Part shown: positions 18,965 through 26,538 of the stretch, piece after piece
Numbering within the stretch: the first letter of the stretch is position 1
How the letters are laid out: every line of letters begins with the position of its first letter
Source of the DNA: Minwuia sp048007105
GTDB lineage: Bacteria > Pseudomonadota > Alphaproteobacteria > Minwuiales > Minwuiaceae
DNA length: 64,000 nt
Direction: 5' to 3'
Assembly (NCBI RefSeq): GCF_048007105.1
Contig: NZ_CP180352.1
Location: 620,001 to 684,000, forward strand
Program-made: the position numbers and the translations under genes
The notes under the pieces: generated by a model
What the model saw: the letters and a program-made list of their open reading frames with translations, nothing else
Database searches by the model: none
Told to the model about the DNA's origin: nothing

Positions 18965-20439
18965 TTCACCCACCACTTCTTCGGCTTCGCGTCGAACCCG
19001 GCGGCGCTCTCCAGCACCCCGGCGACACGGAACAGCGTCGCCTCGTCGAAGGCCGGGCTGAGGATCTGCAGCCCCAGCGGCATGCCTTCCTTCGAGAGCC
19101 CCACCGGCACCGACGCGCCGGGCAGGCCGGCCATGGAAGCCGGCACCGTGAAGATGTCGTTCAGATACATCGCGATCGGATCGCCCGACTTCTCGCCCTG
19201 CGCGAAGGAGGCCGAGGGCGTGGTCGGCGTCAGGATGGCATCGACCTTCTCGAAGGCCTGCTCGAAGTCGCGCAGGATCAGCGTCCTGACCTTCTGCGCC
19301 TTCAGGTAATAGGCGTCGTAATAGCCCGCCGACAGCACGTAGGTGCCGATCAGGACGCGGCGCTGTACCTCGTCGCCGAAGCCCTCGGCGCGGGTCTTCT
19401 CGTAGGTGTCGGTCAGGTCGCTGCCGTCGATGCGCAGGCCGTAGCGCATGCCGTCATAGCGGGCCAGGTTCGACGAGGCCTCGGCCGGGGCGACGATGTA
19501 GTAGCAGGGCAGCGCGTATTTGGTGTGCGGCAGGCTGATCGGCACGATCTCCGCGCCGGCGTCCTTCAGCATCGCCTCGCCCTTGTGCCAGAGCGCCTCG
19601 ATCTCCTCGGGCATGCCGTCCATGCGGTACTCGGCGGGAATACCGATCTTCAGGCCGCGGATGTCGCCGGTCAGCGCTGCCTCAAAATCCGGCACCGGCA
19701 TGTCGACCGACGTCGAATCCTTCGCATCGAACCCGGCCATCGCGCCCAGCATGATGGCCGCGTCGCGCACGGTCCGCGTCATCGGCCCGGCCTGGTCCAG
19801 CGAGGAGGCGAAGGCGACGATGCCGAAGCGGGAGCAGCGGCCATAGGTCGGCTTCACGCCCACTATGCCGGTGAAGGCGGCGGGCTGGCGGATCGAGCCG
19901 CCGGTGTCGGTGCCGGTCGCCGCGATGGCGCAATGCGAGGACACGGACGCCGCCGAGCCGCCCGACGAGCCGCCGGGCACGTATTTGCGGTTGTCGCCGT
20001 CCGGCGCCCAGGGGTTCACGGCGGTGCCGTAGTAGCTGGTCTCGTTGGACGAGCCCATGGCGAACTCGTCGAGGTTCAGCTTGCCCAGCATGACCGCGCC
20101 GGCGTCCCAGAGGTTCTGGCTGACCGTGCTTTCATAGGGCGGGTGGAAGCCGTCCAGGATGTGGCTCGCGGCTGTGGTCAGGACGCCCTTCGTGCAGAAC
20201 AGGTCCTTCATGCCGATCGGCAGGCCTTCCATCGCGCCGGCCTCGCCCTTCGCGCGCCGCGCGTCAGAGGCCTTCGCCATCTCGACGGCCATCTCCGGCG
20301 TCTCGGTGATGAAGGCGTTCAGCGGACGCGCCGCGGCGACGGCGGCGTTGTAGGCCTCGGTCAGCTCGACCGAGGTGAAGTCGCCCTTCGCCAGCCCGTC
20401 GCGGGCCTCGGCCAGCGTCAGTTCGGTCAGATCGCTCAT
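18961..20439 (-). CDS. gatA: Aspartyl/glutamyl-tRNA(Asn/Gln) amidotransferase subunit A
   Basis: The glutaminase subunit of GatCAB, an amidase-signature enzyme that releases ammonia from glutamine. The 492 residues show the catalytic Lys in GLPIGMKDLFCTKG (about 75-80), the Gly/Ser-rich core PGGSSGGSAASV (about 155) and DTGGSIRQPAAFTG with the nucleophilic Ser (about 180). The ATG overlaps the gatC stop by 4 bases and the stop overlaps the gatB start. Length and motifs are normal for the family. Confidence 0.97.
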   Translation of the reverse strand: MSDLTELTLAEARDGLAKGDFTSVELTEAYNAAVAAARPLNAFITETPEMAVEMAKASDARRAKGEAGAMEGLPIGMKDLFCTKGVLTTAASHILDGFHPPYESTVSQNLWDAGAVMLGKLNLDEFAMGSSNETSYYGTAVNPWAPDGDNRKYVPGGSSGGSAASVSSHCAIAATGTDTGGSIRQPAAFTGIVGVKPTYGRCSRFGIVAFASSLDQAGPMTRTVRDAAIMLGAMAGFDAKDSTSVDMPVPDFEAALTGDIRGLKIGIPAEYRMDGMPEEIEALWHKGEAMLKDAGAEIVPISLPHTKYALPCYYIVAPAEASSNLARYDGMRYGLRIDGSDLTDTYEKTRAEGFGDEVQRRVLIGTYVLSAGYYDAYYLKAQKVRTLILRDFEQAFEKVDAILTPTTPSASFAQGEKSGDPIAMYLNDIFTVPASMAGLPGASVPVGLSKEGMPLGLQILSPAFDEATLFRVAGVLESAAGFDAKPKKWWVK

Positions 20440-20723
20440 TCCACCACCTTCGGCACGGCGAAGAAGTTCATGTCGGAGGCCGGGGCGTTGCCGGTCACTT
20501 CGGCGGCCCTGCCGCCATCGGTGATCTCGTCGGCGCGCCAGCGCAGCTTCTGCTTCGCGACCGAGGTCATGGGCTCGACGCCCTCGGTCTGTACCTCGTC
20601 CAGCTGCTCCACGAAGCCGATGATCTGGTTCAGCTCCGGAGCCAGTTCGTCGAGACGATGCTCGTCCACCCGGATCCGCGCGAGCTTGGCCACGCGCCTG
20701 ACCGTTTCCCTGTCCAGTGACAT
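20436..20723 (-). CDS. gatC: Aspartyl/glutamyl-tRNA(Asn/Gln) amidotransferase subunit C
   Basis: A small 95-residue subunit that wraps around GatA and stabilises the A-B complex. It begins with the family pattern VRRVAKLARIRVDEHRLDEL and ends near MNFFAVPKVVE, with the conserved ELNQIIGFVEQLDEV helix in the middle. It is the first gene of the gatC-gatA-gatB operon. The promoter should lie in the 74 bases before 20797. Confidence 0.95.
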   Translation of the reverse strand: MSLDRETVRRVAKLARIRVDEHRLDELAPELNQIIGFVEQLDEVQTEGVEPMTSVAKQKLRWRADEITDGGRAAEVTGNAPASDMNFFAVPKVVE

Positions 20724-20797
20724 GCCGTTTCCGCTGTTGGTCTGAGAAAGCCGCTACGTAGCAGCGGCCCGCGGGGGCGGCAAGGGGATCGGCGATC

Positions 20798-21814
20798 TCA
20801 GGCGACCGCCGCCTTCAACCGCGGGGCGACTTCGGTGGCGAAGCGTTCCAGGTGCGGGTTCATCTGGTCCGTGGTCATGCCCGGCGGCACGCCCCAGGTG
20901 ACGATGTCGGTGATGCCGTGCTCGCGGACATAGGCGGCCAGTTCGGCGACACAGTGGTCGGCGTCGCCCACCACCCAGGTCTGGGGGATGCGTTCGTCGT
21001 CGCGCGTCGAAGACAGACCGTCGCCGGATTCGCGGTTGAAGCGGAGATAGACCTCCATCCGGTAGCGCTCGGCCTGTTTGATGGCGGGCCAGTCGCGGGC
21101 GGGATCGTCGGTCACCAGGCAGGAGCGGATGATGCCGACCCGCCGTTCGTCCGGGTTGCGCCCGGCGGCCTGCATGTCGGCGCGCCACGGGTCCAGCACC
21201 TGATCGCGCGGCCCCTGCGGCAGCAGGTTGGCGCCGAAGCGCGCCGCCCGGCGGGCGCCGGCTTCCGACATGGCGGCGATCCAGATCGGCGGGCCGCCCG
21301 GCTGCACATAGCCCGGCGTGATCTTCACGTCCTCGAAGGTGTAGCGCTTGCCGTGGAAGCTGAATGTCTCGCCGGTGAAGCAGCGCTGCAGCACCTCGAT
21401 GCCTTCCTCGGTGCGCGAGAGCCGCTGTTTAAGCGGGATGCCGAAGCCGCGGAACTCGTGCGGCGCGTAGCCCATGCCGATGCCGATCTCCATGCGGCCG
21501 TTGGAGATGTTGTCGAGCACGGCGAGGTCCTCGGCCAGCCGGACCGGGTTCTGGAACGGCATCAGGCAGATGTCCGACGAGATGCGGATATGCTTCGTCC
21601 GCGCCGCCATCGCGCCGGCGACCGGAATCCAGGACGGCAGGTAGCCGTCTTCCAGAAAGTGATGCTCGGTGAACCAGACGAGATCGACGCCCAGCCCGTC
21701 CAGCCAGGCGACCTGCTCCATCACGGCGGCATAGAGATCGGTGTTGGCGATGCCCGAATCCGGCGGATTGCGGAAATCGTAAGCGACGCCCACACGCAGC
21801 GGCGGTCTGGCCAT
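20798..21814 (-). CDS. LLM class flavin-dependent oxidoreductase
   Basis: A bacterial-luciferase-like TIM-barrel flavoprotein of 338 residues that uses FMN or F420-type flavin. Marks include DLVWFTEHHFLEDGYLPS (about 45), the LAEDLAVLDNISNGR segment (about 95) and GIGMGYAPHEF. Such enzymes oxidise small organics, but the substrate is not predictable. Two adjacent ATGs occur at 21817 and 21814; AAGGGGAGG lies 6 bases before the second, so I chose it. It is followed 74 bases downstream by gatC on the same strand. Confidence 0.88.
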   Translation of the reverse strand: MARPPLRVGVAYDFRNPPDSGIANTDLYAAVMEQVAWLDGLGVDLVWFTEHHFLEDGYLPSWIPVAGAMAARTKHIRISSDICLMPFQNPVRLAEDLAVLDNISNGRMEIGIGMGYAPHEFRGFGIPLKQRLSRTEEGIEVLQRCFTGETFSFHGKRYTFEDVKITPGYVQPGGPPIWIAAMSEAGARRAARFGANLLPQGPRDQVLDPWRADMQAAGRNPDERRVGIIRSCLVTDDPARDWPAIKQAERYRMEVYLRFNRESGDGLSSTRDDERIPQTWVVGDADHCVAELAAYVREHGITDIVTWGVPPGMTTDQMNPHLERFATEVAPRLKAAVA

Positions 21815-21883
21815 CATGGTCCTCCCCTTGTATCCCCGGAGCAAGGATAGGGAGGATCAAGGTCCTGCACCACCGTGACCGAG

Positions 21884-21903
21884 TCCCGGGATCAAGTCCC
21901 GGG
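21884..21903. repeat. Short TCCCGGG/CCCGGGA inverted repeat
   Basis: Perfect 7-base arms with a 6-base loop lie between the divergent ends of the VWA gene and the LLM oxidoreductase start. It belongs to the same general class of CCCGGG palindromes found in families A and D. It may simply be a terminator hairpin for the VWA gene. Confidence 0.45.
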
Positions 21904-21997
21904 ACGGGTCGGTGTTTCTCGGGGCCCTCTCACGCGCAGCGGGATACCGGATCGGGGTCCGGCACAGGCCCGATCCCGCTGCCCAGAGCGGCGTTGC

Positions 21998-22691
21998 CTA
22001 TTTCAGCTGCTGCAGCAGCCCGGCGACCTGGCGGCTGCCCTTCGAGCGGTCGGCGAGGGCCTTGCGCCCGCCGGCGGCGAAGACGGCGACGGCGCGGAGG
22101 AGTTCCTTCAGCGCTTCGGCGCTGGCGGCGTTGAAGGGGCAGTAGGCGCCGCCGGAGAGCTTGGCCATCTGGCGGAAGGTGCCCGCGGCCAGCGGTTCGC
22201 CGCCTTCGTGGAACATGAACAGCGGCGTCTTCAGCAGGCCAAGCTGTCCGGCCTTGTCGCAGAGCAGATCCGCCTCTTCCTCCATGCAGTCGCCGACGAA
22301 GACGACCGCCTGCACGGGCTTGTCCTTCGTTTCCTTCATCGCGCGGGAGAGGACCTTGCCGATCTGGGTGCCGGCCGCCCAGGCACTGCACGGTCAGCAT
22401 GGCGCGGCGCAGTTCGGCCGGGTCCGCGTACCATTTGCTGGCCCGGCATTCGCCGAAGCCGCGATAGTAGATCAGCTGGATATCGAGCCCGCCGAGTTCC
22501 TCCGCCGCCTGGAACATCTCGGCCTGGATATGCAGCGCCCGGTCCCACTGCGCCTGACGGCTGGCGGTGGCGTCCATGGCGAAGATCAGCCGCCCGCGCA
22601 CGCCCGAGCCGCGCTTCGGCGCCGCCTCGACCTTCTTCAGGAAGGCGTCGATCTCGGATCGACCGGAGGATTTGTCCAGATCACGTGCCAT
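21998..22691 (-). pseudogene. VWA domain-containing protein, frameshifted
   Basis: The reading starts at ATG 22691 (MARDLDKSSGRSEI) and runs in one frame through FAMDATASRQAQWD, which resembles a VWA metal-site D-x-T-x-S motif, to LTVQCL. It then continues in another frame with TQIGKVLSRAMKETKDKPVQ and VVFVGDCMEEEAD to a stop at 21998. Removing one base in the CCGCCC run near 22376-22381 joins both halves into a protein of about 230 residues with the smooth join LAAGTQIG. It starts 4 bases after the TagI-like gene. It is either a recent pseudogene, a sequencing or assembly error, or less likely programmed frameshifting. VWA proteins of this group have no defined role. Confidence 0.8.
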
Positions 22692-22695
22692 CGCA

Positions 22696-23373
22696 CTAGT
22701 CTTCCTCGCCCACGGACATGGCGAGGGTGCGGCTGATATGGGCCATCGTCCGGCCGCTCTCGGCCTGCCAGGTGTTGAAGGCGGCCTGCACGGCGGCGAG
22801 GTCGCGCTTCGAGGTCGGGTTCTTCTCCACCGCACCCCACTTGATCAGCGCCTTCACCACGTCGCCGCCGAGCACGAAGCTGTCCTTGCGGGCGAAGCGC
22901 AGGAAATACTGCCCGGTGTTGCCGCCCAGGCGGCTGCCGCGCTTCTTCAGCACCTCCATCAGCCCGACCTGATCGGTTGCCGGCCAGTTGGCGAAGAAGG
23001 CGCCGGCGGAGCCGTGCTCGCGGATCAGGCCGGTGACGAAGACGGCGTTCTCCCGCGTCGCCGTGATCTTGCCCGCATGGCGGACGATGTCGGGGTTCTT
23101 CGTCAGCGCATCGATCCGGTCGTCGTCCATGAAGGCGACGCGCCCGGGATCGAAGCCGTGAAAGGCGGCCTCGAAGCCGTCCCACTTGGCCTCGATCACC
23201 TTCCAGTTGAAACCGGAATTGAAGACCGCCCGGGTCATCCCGGCCAGCCAGCGGTCGTCGGGGATGCCGGCCAGCTCCGCATCGGGAAGCGTGTCCGGCA
23301 TCAGCCCTTCGATGACGTCCTCGCCGCCCTTGCGTTCGGCGGCGCGGGCGCGGATGGTGGCGAAGCTCTCCAT
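22696..23373 (-). CDS. DNA-3-methyladenine glycosylase I-like protein, divergent
   Basis: A 225-residue protein resembling the helix-hairpin-helix TagI family: AVFNSGFNWKVIEAKWDGF followed by FDPGRVAFMDDDRIDAL and NPDIVRHAGKITATRENA matches the core of Tag. However, no cysteine occurs anywhere in the protein, so the four-residue zinc snap of true TagI is absent, and the residue expected to be the conserved Glu before the GLSW-like motif is not acidic. It may therefore be a structural homologue with another nucleic-acid role. It is in tight operon spacing (4 bases) with the VWA gene. Confidence 0.7.
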   Translation of the reverse strand: MESFATIRARAAERKGGEDVIEGLMPDTLPDAELAGIPDDRWLAGMTRAVFNSGFNWKVIEAKWDGFEAAFHGFDPGRVAFMDDDRIDALTKNPDIVRHAGKITATRENAVFVTGLIREHGSAGAFFANWPATDQVGLMEVLKKRGSRLGGNTGQYFLRFARKDSFVLGGDVVKALIKWGAVEKNPTSKRDLAAVQAAFNTWQAESGRTMAHISRTLAMSVGEED

Positions 23374-23398
23374 GCGCCAAATGTGGCGCGGCGGCGGC

Positions 23399-23842
23399 TC
23401 AGCCGCAACAGGCGCCGGCGCTCTGCGTCTCCTTGCCGGCGACCTCGTCCAGCGGCTGGTGGTCGGAGCCGAAGATCGGGATGTCCTTCAGCGTGTGGAA
23501 GATCTCCCACGGCACCCCGGCCGGATCCTGCGACCACGACTTGTTGCCATAGGCGTAGCAGCAGTTGGCGTCCCGCTGCGGGGCGACGACCTGCTCGGCC
23601 TCGTGCAGCCGGGCCTCGATCTCCTCGACTTCGGCATCGGTATCGACCTGGAAGCCGAGATGGTCGATGCCGACCTTGCCCGAGCGGTTGGAGATGGCGA
23701 AGTTCACCGACGGATCGTCGAGCATCCACTTGGCGTAATCGTCCTTCAGGACGGTCGGCTGCTGCGCGAACAGGGTGGAGTAGAAGGCAACGTTCTTCGA
23801 CAGGTCGTCGACGGAAACATGGACGTGAAGGCGGCGGCTCAT
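23399..23842 (-). CDS. arsI: ArsI/CadI-family metalloenzyme (vicinal oxygen chelate fold)
   Basis: A 147-residue type I extradiol/VOC protein of the ArsI (C-As lyase) and CadI family, which cleaves methyl groups from trivalent organoarsenicals. Candidate metal ligands are His in RLHVHVSVDD (near 6), His in KVGIDHLGFQV (near 60) and Glu in GVPWEIFHT (near 114). The vicinal pair in DANCCYAYGNKSW (near 97) is the organoarsenical-binding Cys pair of ArsI, and a second CC lies at the C-terminus. It overlaps the arsR start-side neighbour by ATGA. No other ars genes are in the window, so a cadmium or general metal role remains possible. Confidence 0.85.
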   Translation of the reverse strand: MSRRLHVHVSVDDLSKNVAFYSTLFAQQPTVLKDDYAKWMLDDPSVNFAISNRSGKVGIDHLGFQVDTDAEVEEIEARLHEAEQVVAPQRDANCCYAYGNKSWSQDPAGVPWEIFHTLKDIPIFGSDHQPLDEVAGKETQSAGACCG

Positions 23843-24144
23843 GCGGCGGACTCCCGGGTTTGCCTGATGCAGCAGTTCTGCAGCAGGAAGGTGGAAAGCG
23901 ATTTCACGGATTCGAAGCTGGCCGTGTGGACCACCCGGCGGCCCTGCTTCTCGGCGTTCACCAGGCCGGACCGTTTCAGGTGGTCCAGATGATGGCTGAG
24001 CGTGGTCCAGGGAATGCCGAGTTCCGCCGACAGGGTGGAAGCGTCCGCGCCTTCCGTGCCGCATTCCACGAGGAAGCGGAGGATGGCGAGGCGGCTTTCA
24101 TGCCCCAGCGCGGCGAAGGCGTCCGATGCGGTCAGATTATCCAT
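23839..24144 (-). CDS. arsR: ArsR-family winged-helix repressor
   Basis: A 101-residue metalloregulator. The winged-helix core runs from FAALGHESRLAILRFLVECG through the recognition helix WTTLSHHLDHLKRSGLV to the wing QGRRVVHTAS. The canonical ELCVCDL Cys box is missing; instead a QNCCIRQ pair near the C-terminus may bind As(III), as in several atypical ArsR proteins. I chose ATG 24144; the open frame upstream is not family-like and spans the AT-rich promoter. Its stop overlaps the arsI start, giving a two-gene operon. Confidence 0.87.
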   Translation of the reverse strand: MDNLTASDAFAALGHESRLAILRFLVECGTEGADASTLSAELGIPWTTLSHHLDHLKRSGLVNAEKQGRRVVHTASFESVKSLSTFLLQNCCIRQTRESAA

Positions 24145-24164
24145 ATCGCTAGATATATAGATAC
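24143..24164. promoter_or_regulatory. AT-rich inverted repeat at the arsR start (candidate ArsR operator)
   Basis: ATATC-gcta-GATAT is a perfect 5-base inverted repeat at 24143-24156, overlapping the start codon, and TAGATA is repeated with 8-base spacing just upstream. This AT-rich island is unlike the surrounding GC-rich DNA. Position fits autoregulation by ArsR, but the match is short. Confidence 0.4.
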
Positions 24165-24293
24165 GACGGCCGGCGTCAAGACGGATTTCGTCTGAACAGC
24201 CGTCACTGGTTTGCAAAGGAGACGGCTGCCGGCATCCATGTCCCATGCGCGGGAGAAAGCCACCCGCTGCGGGCCATCGAATGAAACCTGTCC

Positions 24294-25811
24294 TCAATCC
24301 CGCGGCAACTGGTGCTTCAGGATCTTGCCGGTGGCGTTGTGGGGGAGTTCGTCGAGGAAGCGGACGGACTTCGGCACCTTGAAGCCCGCGAGGTTCTGCC
24401 GGCAGTGGCCGACGATGGCCTCCTCGGTCAGGTTTGAGCCGTCCTTCGTCACCACGAAGGCGCGCCCGACCTCGCCCCAGCGGTCGTCGCCGACGCCGAT
24501 GACCGCGGTCTCGGCGATCCCGTCGAGCTGATAGATCACGTTCTCGACCTCGACCGGATAGACGTTCTCGCCGCCTGAGATGAACATGTCCTTGTAGCGG
24601 TCGACGATGGTGACGAAGCCTTCCTCGTCCATGCGCGCCGCGTCGCCGGTGTGGAACCAGCCGTCGGTGAAGGAGCTTTCATTGGCGTCGGGCCGGTTCC
24701 AGTAACCCGGCGTAATGGTCGGCCCCTTGATCCACAGTTCGCCGGTCTCGTCGGTGCCGACATCCCTGCCCTCCGGGTCGACGATGCGGAGCGAGGTGTG
24801 CATCACCGCCTGGCCCGACGAGCCGATCTTCTCCAGCGCCCGGTCCTTCGAGATGATCGTGCCGAGCGTGCAGGTCTCGGTCATGCCCCAGCCGTTCTGA
24901 ACGATCACGCCGCGCTCGGCATAGGTCTCCAGCAGGGTCAATGGCGGCGACGCGCCACCGACGCCGACGCAGACCAGGCGGCTGAGATCGGTCTTCGCGA
25001 AGTCCTCGTGCTGGCTGGCGAAGAGGAAATTCGTGGGCACGCCGAAGGCGTGGGTGATGCCGAGATCCTCGTCGGCGAGATAGCCCAGGAAGTCGCCGGG
25101 ATCGAAGGTGCGCATGACCAGAACCGCGCCGCCGAAATGGAAGACGCAGCAGCTGAACAGATGCAGCCCGCCGACATGGAACAGCGGCAGGACGGCAAGG
25201 TTCACCGTGTTGCGGGTGATCTCGACCGCCATGGACGAGTTCACGGCATGATAGACGGCCTGGCCATGGGTCAGCCGCGCGCCCTTGGGCCGGCCCGTGG
25301 TGCCCGAGGTGTAGACCAGCGCCCAGGTGTCGTCATGGGTCTGCGGCTCCACCGCCGCGCGGCCGACCGACTTCGCCAGTCCGCGCTCATAGCGGCTGTC
25401 CGCGCCGTCGCAACAGTCGAGCAGATGCGGCGTGCCGACGGACTTCTGGATGGCGCGCGCCACCTCCATGAAGCCGTCACCCGCAATCAGCACGCGCGGC
25501 TCGGCATCCCCGGCGATGAACTCCAGCTCCGGCAGGGCCAGCCGCCAGTTCAACGGCAGGAAGATCGCACCGATGCGGCGGCAGGCGAATTTCAGCTCGA
25601 AGTGGTCGGAGGAATTGTGGGCGAGGATGGCGACGCGGTCGCCGACACCGACGCCCAGCCCCTCGCGCAGGAAGTTCGCGCAGGCGTCCACCCGCCGGTC
25701 GAAGGCGCGGTAGTCCATGCGGCGGCCCGAGTGCAGATCGACCACGGCCAGCGCATCCGGCGTGTACGCCGCATGATGGCGGATCCAGTCATAGGCGGGC
25801 GCGACGGTCAT
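24294..25811 (-). CDS. Acyl-CoA synthetase (AMP-forming), ANL family
   Basis: A 505-residue AMP-dependent ligase that activates a carboxylic acid to its CoA thioester. It contains the P-loop-like YTSGTTGRPKGARLTHG (about 170), GWGMTETCTLG (about 305), the GWFHTGDAARMDEEGF core (about 385) and the C-terminal Lys motif NATGKILKHQL (about 490). Start at 25811 overlaps the TetR stop as ATGA, so ligase and regulator are co-expressed. Its acid substrate is unknown; fatty or aromatic acids are common in this group. Confidence 0.9.
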   Translation of the reverse strand: MTVAPAYDWIRHHAAYTPDALAVVDLHSGRRMDYRAFDRRVDACANFLREGLGVGVGDRVAILAHNSSDHFELKFACRRIGAIFLPLNWRLALPELEFIAGDAEPRVLIAGDGFMEVARAIQKSVGTPHLLDCCDGADSRYERGLAKSVGRAAVEPQTHDDTWALVYTSGTTGRPKGARLTHGQAVYHAVNSSMAVEITRNTVNLAVLPLFHVGGLHLFSCCVFHFGGAVLVMRTFDPGDFLGYLADEDLGITHAFGVPTNFLFASQHEDFAKTDLSRLVCVGVGGASPPLTLLETYAERGVIVQNGWGMTETCTLGTIISKDRALEKIGSSGQAVMHTSLRIVDPEGRDVGTDETGELWIKGPTITPGYWNRPDANESSFTDGWFHTGDAARMDEEGFVTIVDRYKDMFISGGENVYPVEVENVIYQLDGIAETAVIGVGDDRWGEVGRAFVVTKDGSNLTEEAIVGHCRQNLAGFKVPKSVRFLDELPHNATGKILKHQLPRD

Positions 25812-26413
25812 GCCGGCGGTGCGGCGCCCAGCATGCTGAGGGCGAGCTGGACCATGTAGTCGCAGAGCTGCTCGTCGCTCAGACGGCCGCCGCTGCGGTA
25901 CCAGGTGAACATCCATGAGACCATGCCGCCGATAGCCAGCGTGGCGATGTTGATGTCGGGCACCTTGAAGTCCCCGGCCTCCACGCCCTCCCGCACCAGC
26001 GCCGCCATCTTCCGGTCGATCTCGGCCCGCCAGGCGTTGATGCGCGCGGCGGAAGCCTCCGGCACATACTGTTCCTCGCGGAAATAGGTCGCGATGTTGG
26101 CCTGATGATCGATGACCACCTGGCAGAATTCGCGGATGCCCTGCGCCAGACGCTGGGCCGGATCGCCATCCGCCTCATGGGCGTGGGTGATCGCCTCCAG
26201 CGACTTCAGCGTGCCGCGCTCGGAAATCTCGCCGAGCAGCGCGGCCTTGTTGTCGAAATGCGAATAGATGAAGGGCTTGGTGACCTCCAGCTGCCGCGCG
26301 ACAGCGTCCAGCGTGGTGCCCTGGTAGCCCTTCTCGAAAAAGAGTTGCCGTGCCTCTTCCAGAATCCGCTCGCGCTTGAGTTGCGCGATTTCTTCCCGCA
26401 TCGCGGATCGCAT
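25808..26413 (-). CDS. TetR/AcrR-family transcriptional regulator
   Basis: A 201-residue one-component repressor. The N-terminal HTH (about 10-58) has ILEEARQLFFEKGYQGTTLDAVA and VTKPFIYSHFDNKAALL; the remainder is a helical ligand domain with several Trp residues. It is followed by and overlaps an acyl-CoA ligase, so an acyl-CoA or its acid is the likely inducer, similar to regulators of acyl-CoA degradation. It probably controls its own operon through the palindrome at 26501-26516. Confidence 0.9.
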   Translation of the reverse strand: MRSAMREEIAQLKRERILEEARQLFFEKGYQGTTLDAVARQLEVTKPFIYSHFDNKAALLGEISERGTLKSLEAITHAHEADGDPAQRLAQGIREFCQVVIDHQANIATYFREEQYVPEASAARINAWRAEIDRKMAALVREGVEAGDFKVPDINIATLAIGGMVSWMFTWYRSGGRLSDEQLCDYMVQLALSMLGAAPPA

Positions 26414-26500
26414 CTTGTTCTCCCCTACTCAGACGGCCTCCTCCCGCCGTCCCCCTGCACCGCCGGGTCTGCTGCCCGTTAACAGCGCAAGGTAGAGGAT

Positions 26501-26516
26501 CATACTAGCAGGTACG
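26501..26516. promoter_or_regulatory. Candidate TetR operator palindrome
   Basis: The core TAC-nn-GC-nn-GTA is symmetrical and lies 88 bases before the TetR start codon, in the only gap upstream of that gene. Neighbouring bases extend the symmetry partly. TetR proteins usually bind palindromes of this size near their own promoter; the link is inferred. Confidence 0.35.
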
Positions 26517-26538
26517 GCCCGAATACGAAGCGTAATGA

